NCBI RefSeq assembly: GCF_003711205.1
Contig: NZ_CP031013.1
Location: forward strand, 1,550,001 to 1,614,000
Length of the DNA: 64,000 nucleotides
From: Polaromonas sp. SP1
Lineage (GTDB): Bacteria; Pseudomonadota; Gammaproteobacteria; Burkholderiales; Burkholderiaceae_C
Direction: 5' to 3'
Shown: piece by piece, positions 51,765 to 60,581 of the stretch
Numbering within the stretch: position 1 is the first letter of the stretch
How the letters are laid out: the number at the start of each line of letters is the position of its first letter
Translations under genes and position numbers: made by a program
Notes under the pieces: model-generated
Told to the model about the DNA's origin: nothing
Databases searched by the model: none
What the model saw: only the letters and a program-made list of their open reading frames with translations

Positions 51765-54166
51765 GCGCCGTACTGCAACGAGATCCTGAGGACGAGTTTT
51801 TTGACTCGCAAATGCTCCCTCCTCAAGAACGAGGCGTCACATTTGAAGCTTTGTATTTCCGGCAGCTGCAGCTGGTCACCAACCGGATTCACGAAACCGA
51901 AAATATTGACCAGATCATGCTGGAGGCGAGCCAGGATATCTGCAAGCTCTTCAATGCGGACAGGTTGACTTTGTACGCTGTTAATGAGGATCGCAGCTCC
52001 ATCATCTCTAAAGTAAAGACCGGCCTCAATACAAGCCGCGACTTGAAACTTCCTATCAGCGCGCAAAGCATCGCCGGGTATGTGGCAATGGCGCGCCAAA
52101 TGGTCAACATTGCGGATGTCTACGACGTTGACGCCCTGAAGAAAATTCATCCGGCCCTGAGCTTTCTCCAGGAAGTCGACAAGCGGTCAGGGTATAGAAC
52201 CAAGCAGATGCTGGTTGCGCCTGTGATGGACGGAGACACCTTGTATGGGGTCCTGCAGGTTATTAATAACCGCAGTGACCAACCTTTCGGGAAGCTGGAA
52301 GAGGACGGCGCACGCCAACTCTGCAAGACGCTTGGCATTGCCATACGTCAGCGCATGCAGAAAACGGATGACGTCCAGCGCCGCAAGGCCACCAAATATG
52401 ACGGGCTTGTGGCCGAAGGCGTGCTGTCGCAGGATGAGCTTCAGCAGTGCATCCAGCAAGCCCGGGAAGAGGGCAAGTCTGTCGAACATATTTTGATGGG
52501 CAGCTTTCACATTCGCCCGGCCCAGATTGGTCAATCGCTGGCCAAGTTCTTCGGTGTGGGATATGAGGCATTCAATTCCGGGCGGATTCGCTCGGAAATG
52601 CTGCATGGCCCGCTCAAACGGGACTTCATTGAACAGCAGGGCTGGATGCCGTTGGAGGATGGCCCGGAAGGGCTCGTGATCATGTGCGTGGATCCTGAGG
52701 CCGTTCGGGGCGCCCGGGTTGTTCCGCAGGTTTTCCCTCGCATCACGAAGTTCGCCTACCGCGTCACCACACAGACCGAATTTGAAGAGACGCTCGGTCA
52801 ACTGTTCGGAGCCGGCGCCGACAGCAGTTCTATCGATCAGCTGCTGGCGGACATGGATTCTCCGCTTGAAGGCGACGCCATTGACGACTCTTCGCTGGAG
52901 TCCGCAGCCGCAGACAATGAGCTGGTCAAGTTTGTCAACAAAGTCATCATTGACGCTTACAACCAGAAAGTGTCCGACATCCACATCGAGCCCATGCCCG
53001 GCAAGGCCAAGACGGGCATCCGGTTTCGTATTGACGGAACCCTGCAGCCCTATATTGAAGTGCCGGCGCAGTTTCGGCAGGCCATGGTCACCCGGCTCAA
53101 AATCATGTGCGATCTGGATATTTCCGAGAAACGCAAACCGCAAGACGGAAAAATCAAATTCAAGAAATACGGCCCGCTTGATATCGAACTTCGTGTGGCC
53201 ACGATCCCCTCTGCCGGCGGCGTGGAAGATGTGGTCATGCGGATTCTGGCTGCGGGTGAACCTATTCCGCTTGAAAAACTCGGGCTCACAGCGCACAACA
53301 AGGAGCGGTTGGAGAAAACCGTCTCCAAGCCTTATGGCCTCTTTTATGTATGCGGCCCGACGGGCTCAGGCAAAACCACGACGCTGCATTCGATCCTGAA
53401 ATTCCTCAACACGCCGGATACCAAGATATGGACGGCTGAGGATCCGGTGGAAATCACGCAAAAAGGCTTGCGCCAGGTCCAGATCAACCGCAAAGCCGGG
53501 ATCGACTTCGCGTTGGTCATGCGGGCCTTCCTGCGCGCCGACCCGGACATCATCATGGTCGGCGAATCGCGCGACAAGGAAACCGTGGCCATGGGCGTTG
53601 AGGCTTCGCTGACGGGTCACATGGTGTTTTCAACCCTGCACACCAACTCCGCGCCTGAATCTATCACCCGGCTGTTGGATATGGGCATGGACCCCTTTAA
53701 TTTCGCTGATGCACTCTTGGGTATTTTGGCGCAGCGCCTGGCCAAAAAATTGTGCGACTGCAAAGAGGCTTATCACCCGAACTCTCAGGAAACCAAGGAT
53801 TTCATCCGGGAGTACGCCGAAGAACTGCGTCATACCGAAGCCTGGAAGGCTGACGCAGGCGGGGAGTCGCAAAAACTCCTTGACGACTGGATGGAGCGCT
53901 ATGGGAAAGACGGAAAACTAACCCTTTACAGGGCCGTCGGCTGCGATAAATGCGGCAAAACCGGCTACAAAGGCCGGGTGGGCCTTCACGAGCTCATGAT
54001 TGCTGACGACGCTGCGAAAAAGTTAATTCAGGAGCGGGCTCGCGTTGCGGAACTGTTTGCCAGCGCGGTCGGCAGCGGCATGCGGACGCTGAAGATGGAT
54101 GGCATGGAAAAAGTATTGATGGGTATGACCGATCTGAAGATGGTCCGCTCGGTGTGCATCAAGTGA
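51761..54166 (+). CDS. GAF-domain PilB/GspE-type secretion ATPase
   Basis: 801 residues. N-terminal GAF domain (about 30-205), then an MshEN/T2SSE-N-like domain (about 210-335) and the hexameric ATPase (about 385-785). Walker A GPTGSGKTT at 532-540, Asp box and Walker B DPDIIMVGESRD, HTNSA; tetra-Cys zinc element CDCKEAYHP and CDKCGKTGYKGR near 665 and 728. It powers pilus extension or secretion from the inner face of the membrane. The GAF domain is unusual for PilB and may bind a cyclic nucleotide. Overlaps the PDE gene; no pilC or pilD here. Confidence 0.92.
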   Translation: MSAVLQRDPEDEFFDSQMLPPQERGVTFEALYFRQLQLVTNRIHETENIDQIMLEASQDICKLFNADRLTLYAVNEDRSSIISKVKTGLNTSRDLKLPISAQSIAGYVAMARQMVNIADVYDVDALKKIHPALSFLQEVDKRSGYRTKQMLVAPVMDGDTLYGVLQVINNRSDQPFGKLEEDGARQLCKTLGIAIRQRMQKTDDVQRRKATKYDGLVAEGVLSQDELQQCIQQAREEGKSVEHILMGSFHIRPAQIGQSLAKFFGVGYEAFNSGRIRSEMLHGPLKRDFIEQQGWMPLEDGPEGLVIMCVDPEAVRGARVVPQVFPRITKFAYRVTTQTEFEETLGQLFGAGADSSSIDQLLADMDSPLEGDAIDDSSLESAAADNELVKFVNKVIIDAYNQKVSDIHIEPMPGKAKTGIRFRIDGTLQPYIEVPAQFRQAMVTRLKIMCDLDISEKRKPQDGKIKFKKYGPLDIELRVATIPSAGGVEDVVMRILAAGEPIPLEKLGLTAHNKERLEKTVSKPYGLFYVCGPTGSGKTTTLHSILKFLNTPDTKIWTAEDPVEITQKGLRQVQINRKAGIDFALVMRAFLRADPDIIMVGESRDKETVAMGVEASLTGHMVFSTLHTNSAPESITRLLDMGMDPFNFADALLGILAQRLAKKLCDCKEAYHPNSQETKDFIREYAEELRHTEAWKADAGGESQKLLDDWMERYGKDGKLTLYRAVGCDKCGKTGYKGRVGLHELMIADDAAKKLIQERARVAELFASAVGSGMRTLKMDGMEKVLMGMTDLKMVRSVCIK

Positions 54167-54260
54167 CAAAAATGTCGATCAATTTGAAGGCGTAGGCAAA
54201 AAAAGTAAGGTCCGCCCCGTTTTTGGACTTAGAACTCGTGAAAAAGCAGGTGAAATCAGA

Positions 54261-54276
54261 TGGCATGGAATCTGCT
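54261..54276 (+). promoter_or_regulatory. Sigma-54 promoter of the pilin gene
   Basis: TGGCATGGAATCTGCT has GG and GC 10 bases apart and matches the TGGCACG-N4-TTGCW consensus closely (two mismatches). It is 39 bases before the pilin ATG. In other Proteobacteria pilA is driven by sigma-54 with PilR. Confidence 0.75.
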
Positions 54277-54314
54277 GAGTATCTGGGCAATTTTCTTTAA
54301 CCAAGGAGTTTTTA

Positions 54315-54791
54315 ATGAAGCGTACTTTGCAAAAGGGTTTTACCCTCATCGAATTGATGATCGTTGTGGCGATTATTGGTATTTTGGCTGCAGTGGCTCT
54401 GCCTGCTTATCAGGACTACACCATTCGTGCCAAGAACTCTGAAGTGATTTTGGCTGCTTCTGGCTGCCGCACTTCGATCACGGAAGTGATCCAGTCCTCC
54501 TCCACGTTGCCTACTGCCGGCAACTGGGGCTGTGAAACTGCGAGTGCCACATCTCAGTATGTTGCGTCTATTGAGACGACTGATGCTGGACTGATCACGG
54601 TGACCAGCCAAAACATTAAAAACGATACGGCCAACGCTGTCGGTGGCAAGGTGACCTTGAAGCCGGTGGCTGATGCTGCTGGTGCCGCTGTGGCACCTGG
54701 CGGGACGGTCTATAAGTGGATTTGCGGTCTTCCTGCTGATGGCACGACCATCGCCGCAAAATTCTTGCCAGGTTCTTGCCGCGGTACCTGA
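54315..54791 (+). CDS. pilA: Type IV major pilin (PilA-like)
   Basis: 158 residues from ATG 54315, with AAGGAG at 54303-54308. Short positively charged leader MKRTLQKG cut before Phe9, then the class III helix [20 protein letters not shown] with Glu at mature position 5. Cysteines occur in SGCRTS, NWGCE, WICGLP and PGSCRGT; the last pair fits the C-terminal disulfide loop. Ala/Thr/Ser-rich body. Exported and assembled into pili. The GAF-ATPase gene is just upstream, and glycosyltransferase genes follow. Confidence 0.94.
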   Translation: MKRTLQKGFTLIELMIVVAIIGILAAVALPAYQDYTIRAKNSEVILAASGCRTSITEVIQSSSTLPTAGNWGCETASATSQYVASIETTDAGLITVTSQNIKNDTANAVGGKVTLKPVADAAGAAVAPGGTVYKWICGLPADGTTIAAKFLPGSCRGT

Positions 54792-54817
54792 TTTATTTGG
54801 CTGATTTCACGGCTATC

Positions 54818-54846
54818 AAAAGAGCGGCTTTGCCGCTCTTTTTTTT
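54818..54846 (+). terminator. Rho-independent terminator of pilA
   Basis: AAAAGAGCGGC-TTT-GCCGCTCTTTT with 11 bp stem, then T to 54846. Strong hairpin and T tract, 26 bases after the pilin stop. Confidence 0.88.
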
Positions 54847-54886
54847 GAAATGTTCGTTTTTGCATGGATAGGGTGGCTTTGACGCA

Positions 54887-56074
54887 ATGACAACTACGGA
54901 ATCTCAGTTTGAGTTAACGGTGCTCATGCCCTGTTTGAATGAAGCGCAGACTTTAATGCGCTGTATTCGGAGCGCGCAGCGTTATCTTGCCGATGCCGGA
55001 GTGCATGGCGAAATCTTGATTGCGGACAATGGCTCAAGCGACGGCTCCCAGCAAATTGCTATGGACGCTGGTGCCCGGGTAATACATGTGGCTCAGCCGG
55101 GTTATGGTGCCGCTCTCATTGCCGGCATCTGCAGTGCGCAGGGTCGCTATGTAGTCATGGGAGATTCGGATGACAGCTACGATTTTTCCGATCTTTCGGG
55201 CTTTCTTGAGCAATTGCGGGCCGGTGCAGACCTTGTGATGGGGAATCGTTTTCGTGGCGGTATTCTCCCTGGGGCCATGCCATTTCTCCATCGCTATCTG
55301 GGTAATCCGGTGCTCAGCTTTGTCGGGAGACTCTTTTTTCGCGCCAAGATCGGCGACTTCCATTGCGGTCTGCGCGGACTTTCGCGGCAGGCAATTCTGC
55401 GTTTAGGGTTGGTTGCGCCCGGCATGGAGTTCGCCAGCGAAATGGTTGCCAAGGCTGCTCTGGCTGGTCTACGTATTACTGAGGTCCCCACCACCTTGCG
55501 GCCTGACGGGCGTGGTCGCCCACCTCATCTGCGTACTTGGCGTGATGGATGGCGTCATCTGCGGTTTCTGCTGTTATTTTGCCCGCGTTGGCTATTCCTT
55601 TATCCGGGCTTGGCATTGTTAGTGGTCGGTCTGCTTGGTTTTGCTGTGCTGTTGCATGGGCCATTGGACTTGGTTACAGTTGGGCTGGATATCCACTCTC
55701 TCCTGTATATGGCTGCGGCGACCGTGCTGGGCGCGCAAATGGTTCAGCTGGCTGTATTGACCAAATGGATGGGCGTTCTGTCCGGGGTGGTGCCGCCCCA
55801 GCGCTGGTTGTTGCGTTGGGCGCCCTACCTCAAACTCGAAACAGGCTTGGTCCTGGGCGTGGGTTTGGGTGCCTTGGGTTTGGCTTGGTCGGTGGAATTG
55901 GTGCTGGACTGGCGGGACGCTGGCTTCGGAGCCATGGACCCATCTCGCACCATGCGTGGCGCCATTCCGGCCGTCACCTTAATGATACTTGGCGTGCAAG
56001 CGGCAACTGCGGCGCTGTTTGCTGGAGCCCTGCACTTTTGCTGGTTGTCGCCCAATCGGCAGGTTCGCCCGTGA
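54887..56074 (+). CDS. Polyprenyl-phosphate-type GT2 glycosyltransferase
   Basis: 395 residues. DPM1-like N-terminal catalytic domain: VLMPCLNEAQTL, ADNGSSDGS (nucleotide-binding), GDSDDSYDFSD (metal DxD) near residue 95, and HCGLRGLSRQA near 163. Then three or four membrane helices (about 230-390). Such enzymes move a sugar onto undecaprenyl phosphate at the inner face of the membrane for later use by a GT-C transferase. First gene after the pilin terminator; the next gene starts by GTGA overlap. Possible role: pilin or O-glycan decoration. Confidence 0.85.
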   Translation: MTTTESQFELTVLMPCLNEAQTLMRCIRSAQRYLADAGVHGEILIADNGSSDGSQQIAMDAGARVIHVAQPGYGAALIAGICSAQGRYVVMGDSDDSYDFSDLSGFLEQLRAGADLVMGNRFRGGILPGAMPFLHRYLGNPVLSFVGRLFFRAKIGDFHCGLRGLSRQAILRLGLVAPGMEFASEMVAKAALAGLRITEVPTTLRPDGRGRPPHLRTWRDGWRHLRFLLLFCPRWLFLYPGLALLVVGLLGFAVLLHGPLDLVTVGLDIHSLLYMAAATVLGAQMVQLAVLTKWMGVLSGVVPPQRWLLRWAPYLKLETGLVLGVGLGALGLAWSVELVLDWRDAGFGAMDPSRTMRGAIPAVTLMILGVQAATAALFAGALHFCWLSPNRQVRP

Positions 56075-56898
56075 CGCTACTGGAACGCGAGCTGCCCCTT
56101 CCGCTACTGCGCTGGGAATTACCCGCAGTATGCCTACTGACATGGATTGTTTTCATTTCGATCCCCTTGGGGCAGGAGGCGATAGGCCTGAGTTGGGATG
56201 CACTGAATCATCATATCTATCTAGGATGGATCGCCGAAACCCCACGATTTGATCAAGATTTCTTGGCCGCTGCTTATCAGTCCTATCAGTTCCCTTACTT
56301 GTATTGGCCGGTGTACAAGATGGCGGTAAGCGGGTGGTCCGGCGTCTCAGCCGGGGTTACTTTGGCCACATTGCACCTGATCATCGTGCCTCCGATCTGG
56401 ATGTTGGCGCGGACGTGCATGCAAGGACAAACCGTATTTGACGTTGGGATGCGTTGGCTGGCAGTGGGTATGGCGCTCACAACAGGCGTGGTATTCCCTC
56501 AGTTCACCTCAACCTCAAACGATCTCATGGCTGCGGCACCGCTGGTATGGGCGATAGCTCTCGCGCTTGAGCCTTTGGCTCTCCGGGTTAGCCGGTTGAG
56601 TCCCAAGTGGATCGTAGTCTTATCTGGGTGTTGTGCTGGCGCTGCTGTGGCTTGTAAGCTCAGCAATGGGCCGCTGGCATTGGTGGTCATGCCTGTGTTG
56701 TGGCTATTGGCTGCTGGTGGTGGAGCAAGAACACGGCTTATCCATGCGATGCTTGGTGGGACGGCAACGCTGGTGGGGTTCGTGCTGGTGTATGGGTATT
56801 GGGGGGCGCAACTCTGGGCCCACTTTGGCAATCCAATCTATCCTTTCTACGACCCCTTGTTCGCGTCGTTGCGTGCGATGACCGGGTGGGCGCCATGA
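56071..56898 (+). CDS. Polytopic membrane protein, GT-C-like, N-terminal part of a split gene
   Basis: 275 residues from GTG 56071, overlapping the stop of the GT2 gene. About seven hydrophobic segments; the loop LSWDALNHHIYLGWIAETPRF (core DALNHHIYLGW) near residue 35 with an acidic residue is like the first loop of GT-C glycosyltransferases. It stops at the ATGA shared with the next gene, right after GNPIYPFYDPLF, a place where GT-C proteins of this type normally continue. I think it and the next frame are one gene broken by a frameshift, or two coupled subunits. Confidence 0.7.
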   Translation: MTLLERELPLPLLRWELPAVCLLTWIVFISIPLGQEAIGLSWDALNHHIYLGWIAETPRFDQDFLAAAYQSYQFPYLYWPVYKMAVSGWSGVSAGVTLATLHLIIVPPIWMLARTCMQGQTVFDVGMRWLAVGMALTTGVVFPQFTSTSNDLMAAAPLVWAIALALEPLALRVSRLSPKWIVVLSGCCAGAAVACKLSNGPLALVVMPVLWLLAAGGGARTRLIHAMLGGTATLVGFVLVYGYWGAQLWAHFGNPIYPFYDPLFASLRAMTGWAP

Positions 56899-58091
56899 TT
56901 CGGTTTGAGCCTGACACATGGCGCGATGCCCTGCTTCGACCGATCGCAATGGCCGCACCTGATGGGGGCGTTTACATTGAGGTAATCGCGCCAGATTTTC
57001 GGTTTGCTTTCGTGCTCCTCCTGGTCGGACTACTGGCACTTCTCTGGGTTTTGCGAAGACGCAGTATGTCCAGCATCAAGCCTGCAACCGTCCTGTTCGC
57101 GGGTGTGGCGATAGCCTTTGCTCCATGGTTGATGACCAGCGGGAATGGACGGTATTTCGTCGCATTTATCTTGGTCGTGGGGCCTTTATGCCTCGGTTTG
57201 GTTTATCTGCTGCCCATGACACGCGGTTTTCGCCTTACATTGGCTGCGTGCTTGTTTGCGGTGCAATCCTTTGCGGTATACGAAAGCGACCCGCTGAAAT
57301 CTTGGGGGATGATTCCATGGCGTGAGGCTCCCTATTTCCAAATAGAGTTGCCCCAAGATATGGCAACCGTCCCGGGCACGTATATAACCCTGTCCAGCAT
57401 CACCTATTCATTGATGGCTCCGCTTTTCCCAGAGCCGTCGAGTTGGCTGAACATCGCCTCGGCGCCCACCGACCGGGACCGCACACTTGAAGGTCGCCGA
57501 ACACACGCGATACTTTCTGCTCGCGGGCATTTGACGCTGCTAGTTCCTTCGATACCAGAATACTCCACGTCAGAGGGTTTGCCCGACGTCAACGCCATAC
57601 GATCGCTCAACCTTCTGCTGGCTGATCACCGTCTGGCGATATCGGATGCGGCTCCATGCCGCCTGATACGGTCAGGCAGCATTGTGTCAATGCCGCTAGT
57701 TGAAGCACGGAAAAAAAACGATAAGAGATTCGACAATGCCGGGTTCTGGGCGTGCTCGTTGCGCTATCCGGTTGCTGTGCCGGCCGCTCGACCCGAAATA
57801 GAAAAGAGCAGATTCGATGCCGTATTTGACAAACTCGAATCCATATGCCCTCGATTTTTCCGACCTGGAGAGGCAAGGACGAAAGTCATCAATGGGGGCG
57901 AACTAAGGCAGTACTCCGAGTCAGACATGAAAGTCTACGTACTGGACGACGGTGCGGTGCTTTACAAGTATTTGCGTACGTTCAGCCCGCAGCTTATCGG
58001 TACTGTGGACGATGTGATGAGTGGTAAGGCAACGGTAGCCTGCGACAAAATTCGAGGTCGTTCGGGCCTGCCGTGGGAGAGAGAAATTTGA
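56895..58091 (+). CDS. Membrane protein, C-terminal part of the same GT-C-like unit
   Basis: 398 residues from ATG 56895, overlapping the previous stop. Opens with RFEPDTWRDALLRPIAMA, the segment expected after NPIYPFYDPLF in the upstream frame, then a few helices (about 30-130) and a long soluble C-terminal domain of unknown type (about 150-398) with no motif I recognise. The frame is open upstream of the ATG too, back to 56700, which supports a frameshift model. Function otherwise unknown. Confidence 0.65.
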   Translation: MIRFEPDTWRDALLRPIAMAAPDGGVYIEVIAPDFRFAFVLLLVGLLALLWVLRRRSMSSIKPATVLFAGVAIAFAPWLMTSGNGRYFVAFILVVGPLCLGLVYLLPMTRGFRLTLAACLFAVQSFAVYESDPLKSWGMIPWREAPYFQIELPQDMATVPGTYITLSSITYSLMAPLFPEPSSWLNIASAPTDRDRTLEGRRTHAILSARGHLTLLVPSIPEYSTSEGLPDVNAIRSLNLLLADHRLAISDAAPCRLIRSGSIVSMPLVEARKKNDKRFDNAGFWACSLRYPVAVPAARPEIEKSRFDAVFDKLESICPRFFRPGEARTKVINGGELRQYSESDMKVYVLDDGAVLYKYLRTFSPQLIGTVDDVMSGKATVACDKIRGRSGLPWEREI

Positions 58092-59410
58092 AAGTTCCAT
58101 TCAGCAGGCTGCTCGTCGACGTCAGCTATACCCGAACACAGCGGGGCAGCATTGGCGTGACACGGGTTGTACGGAGTCTGCTAAAGGAATTTGAGGAGAC
58201 AACGTCACAGACGGAATTGCCTTGCCTGGCGGTGGCCATTCACGGGAGAGGTTTTAGGGAGATTCCGTTGTCTGCCGTCGCTGCATCGGAGGTTAACTCG
58301 AGCAACGTGGCTGCAAGCCCGGCTGCTAGCATGCTTCGAGGGATAACGGGTGGCCGTGGACGCCAGCTAGCTTTGGCCAGTCTGCCACTCTCGTTGTTGT
58401 ATGGTGTTTGGCGGCTCTACAGTCGATGGATTTTCAAGGCATTGAGCAGGCAGGCACCGCCTGTTATTTTCGAAGAGGGTGATGTGCTGTTCATGGGCGA
58501 TGCGTCATGGCATTACGAAGCCTGGCATGCGGCGCAACGAGCACGCGAACAAGGCGCCCGAGTGGTGCTGATGGTTCATGACCTGATTCCATTACGTCAT
58601 CCTGAGTATGGTGCGTCATTGATCTCGATGGTATTTAAGGAATGGCTGACGCGCATGCTGCTTTGCTCTGATGCTGTGGTCTGCAACTCGGAAGCCACTG
58701 AGCGTGATCTGAAGAGCTATGCCGCTTCTTCCGGGATATCGCTGCCTCCCGTGGGTCACTTTCGCTTGGGTTGTGACCCGACGAATCCAGCCAATGCGGA
58801 AACAGTTCGTCCGGCACTTGCCAGCTTTTTGCAAAAACCGGGTGCCAGCTTCGTCGCCGTGGGTTCTTTCGAACCTCGAAAAAATTATGCGTGGGTACTT
58901 CAGGTTTTTGAGCGACTTTGGGAAAACGGTCAAGAATTTCGCCTTCTGATTGCGGGGCGTCCTACTGCGGAAGGTCGCGCACTCATCGAAAAACTGAAAC
59001 TTCACTCAGAGCAAGGGCGTAAACTGCTAACGGTATTTGACGCTACTGATGGGGAGTTGGAGCATATGTACCACCATGCTTGGGCGCTTTTGTTCCCGTC
59101 ATTGGCCGAGGGGTTTGGGCTTCCTCTGGTTGAAGCTCGTACTCGCGGATGCCTGGTCATTGCGAGCGACCTGCCGGTCTTTAGGGAGCTTGCTGATGAG
59201 GGTGTTTCACTGTATCCGAAGTACTCGGCGGAGGGCATTGAGGCGTTAGTGATGGCATGCGCGAAAGCAGACCGTCGGGCGCTGGTGGCCCCTATGCCTG
59301 CATTCACTTGGAGAGCCAGCGCGGCGCAGTGCCTGCAAGTCACGGCAGAGTTGTTAATGAATCAATTTCCTCAGAAGAAAATACTACGAGCCTCTTTGAG
59401 TGAGTCGTGA
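58088..59410 (+). CDS. GT4-family glycosyltransferase
   Basis: About 440 residues from TTG 58088, which overlaps the previous TGA (TTGA) after GGGAGAGA; GTG 58073 is an alternative adding five residues. GT-B fold: N-terminal half with MVHDLIPLRHPEYG near residue 165 and NSEATERDL near 205, and the C-terminal donor site with SFEPRKNYAW near 262 and PSLAEGFGLPLVEA near 340 (E-x7-E motif). It would add a sugar to a glycan at the inner face of the membrane. Confidence 0.87.
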   Translation: MKVPFSRLLVDVSYTRTQRGSIGVTRVVRSLLKEFEETTSQTELPCLAVAIHGRGFREIPLSAVAASEVNSSNVAASPAASMLRGITGGRGRQLALASLPLSLLYGVWRLYSRWIFKALSRQAPPVIFEEGDVLFMGDASWHYEAWHAAQRAREQGARVVLMVHDLIPLRHPEYGASLISMVFKEWLTRMLLCSDAVVCNSEATERDLKSYAASSGISLPPVGHFRLGCDPTNPANAETVRPALASFLQKPGASFVAVGSFEPRKNYAWVLQVFERLWENGQEFRLLIAGRPTAEGRALIEKLKLHSEQGRKLLTVFDATDGELEHMYHHAWALLFPSLAEGFGLPLVEARTRGCLVIASDLPVFRELADEGVSLYPKYSAEGIEALVMACAKADRRALVAPMPAFTWRASAAQCLQVTAELLMNQFPQKKILRASLSES

Positions 59411-59474
59411 GTGAAGTAGGGCTAGCATCCTCGAAGAATAAGCACAAGCTGCTATCAAACTAGTACTGTCTGCT

Positions 59475-60581
59475 ATGGAAAAACCACTCTACGTTACCCA
59501 ACCCCACCTGCCTCCGCTGGAGGAATTCATCCCCTATTTGCAAGAAATCTGGGACAAGAAGATACTGACCAACGCAGGCCCATTTCACCGTCAGCTGGAA
59601 GAAGCCCTGTGCGAATACTTGGGTGTTAAGCATCTGGCGCTATTTACAAATGGCACTATTGCGTTGGTGACTGCGTTACAAGCCCTGCGCATTGCCGGTG
59701 AAGTAATTACTACGCCATACTCATTTGTTGCCACCGCGCATTCGCTGCTGTGGAACGGCGTCAAACCCGTGTTTGTGGACATTGACCCGCGCACTTTGAA
59801 TTTGGACCCTGAGCGAATAGAGGCGGCAATTACTCCACAGACGACGGCAATTATGCCGGTGCATGTGTATGGCCATTCATGCGACGTAGAGGCGATAGAG
59901 AAAATCGCCGATAGATATAACCTCAAGGTAATCTACGATGCCGCTCATGCTTTTGGCGTGCAGGATGCGGGCGGCAGCGTTCTTCGGCACGGCGACTTGT
60001 CTGTGCTCAGTTTTCATGCAACCAAAGTGTTTAATACCTTCGAGGGCGGAGCTATTGTTTGTCCCGACGCCAAGACCAAGCAGCGCATTGATCATTTGAA
60101 AAACTTTGGTTTTGTGGACGAGGTGACTGTCGTTGCTCCAGGAATCAACGGAAAGATGAGCGAAGTTAACGCGGCTTTTGGGTTGCTGCAACTTCGGCAT
60201 CTCGAGCAGGCTTTGATTCGTCGTCGGGAGATCGACGCTGTTTACCGCCACCAATTTTCCGGCCTTAAGGGCATTCAATGTGTCAACCACGCGACAGAGA
60301 GAGTGAGCAACTATGCCTACTTTCCGGTTCTTGTTCAGGAAGACTACCCATTAAGTCGAGATGCGCTGTATCAGAGGCTTAGAGATCATGGCATCTATGC
60401 ACGTCGCTATTTCTATCCGTTGATTTCGGACTTTCCAATGTATCGGGGGATGCCGTCAGCACAGCAGGGCAATTTGCCCGTGGCGGCAGATATCGCGGCC
60501 AAGGTGCTGTGCTTGCCGATCTATCCGGCTCTTCGGTCGGATGAGCAGCAACGTGTGGTGAATATTCTTAGGAGCGTCTGA
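59475..60581 (+). CDS. DegT/DnrJ/EryC1-type sugar aminotransferase
   Basis: 368 residues. TNGTIALVTAL near residue 58 (PLP phosphate), DAAHAFGV near 155 (PLP Asp), and SFHATKVFNTFEGG with the PLP Lys184. The pattern is that of the sugar-nucleotide aminotransferases making dTDP-amino-deoxyhexoses (VioA or FdtB types). It adds an amino group to a keto sugar in nucleotide-linked form. The next gene encodes a hexapeptide acetyltransferase, as expected for an N-acetylated amino sugar. Adjoins it by a 1-base overlap (TGATG). Confidence 0.88.
   Translation: MEKPLYVTQPHLPPLEEFIPYLQEIWDKKILTNAGPFHRQLEEALCEYLGVKHLALFTNGTIALVTALQALRIAGEVITTPYSFVATAHSLLWNGVKPVFVDIDPRTLNLDPERIEAAITPQTTAIMPVHVYGHSCDVEAIEKIADRYNLKVIYDAAHAFGVQDAGGSVLRHGDLSVLSFHATKVFNTFEGGAIVCPDAKTKQRIDHLKNFGFVDEVTVVAPGINGKMSEVNAAFGLLQLRHLEQALIRRREIDAVYRHQFSGLKGIQCVNHATERVSNYAYFPVLVQEDYPLSRDALYQRLRDHGIYARRYFYPLISDFPMYRGMPSAQQGNLPVAADIAAKVLCLPIYPALRSDEQQRVVNILRSV

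Noticed and set aside
51761..54166. Canonical pilB of the pilBCD operon
   Set aside because: It has an N-terminal GAF domain, and no pilC or pilD gene follows. It is better seen as a specialised paralogue.
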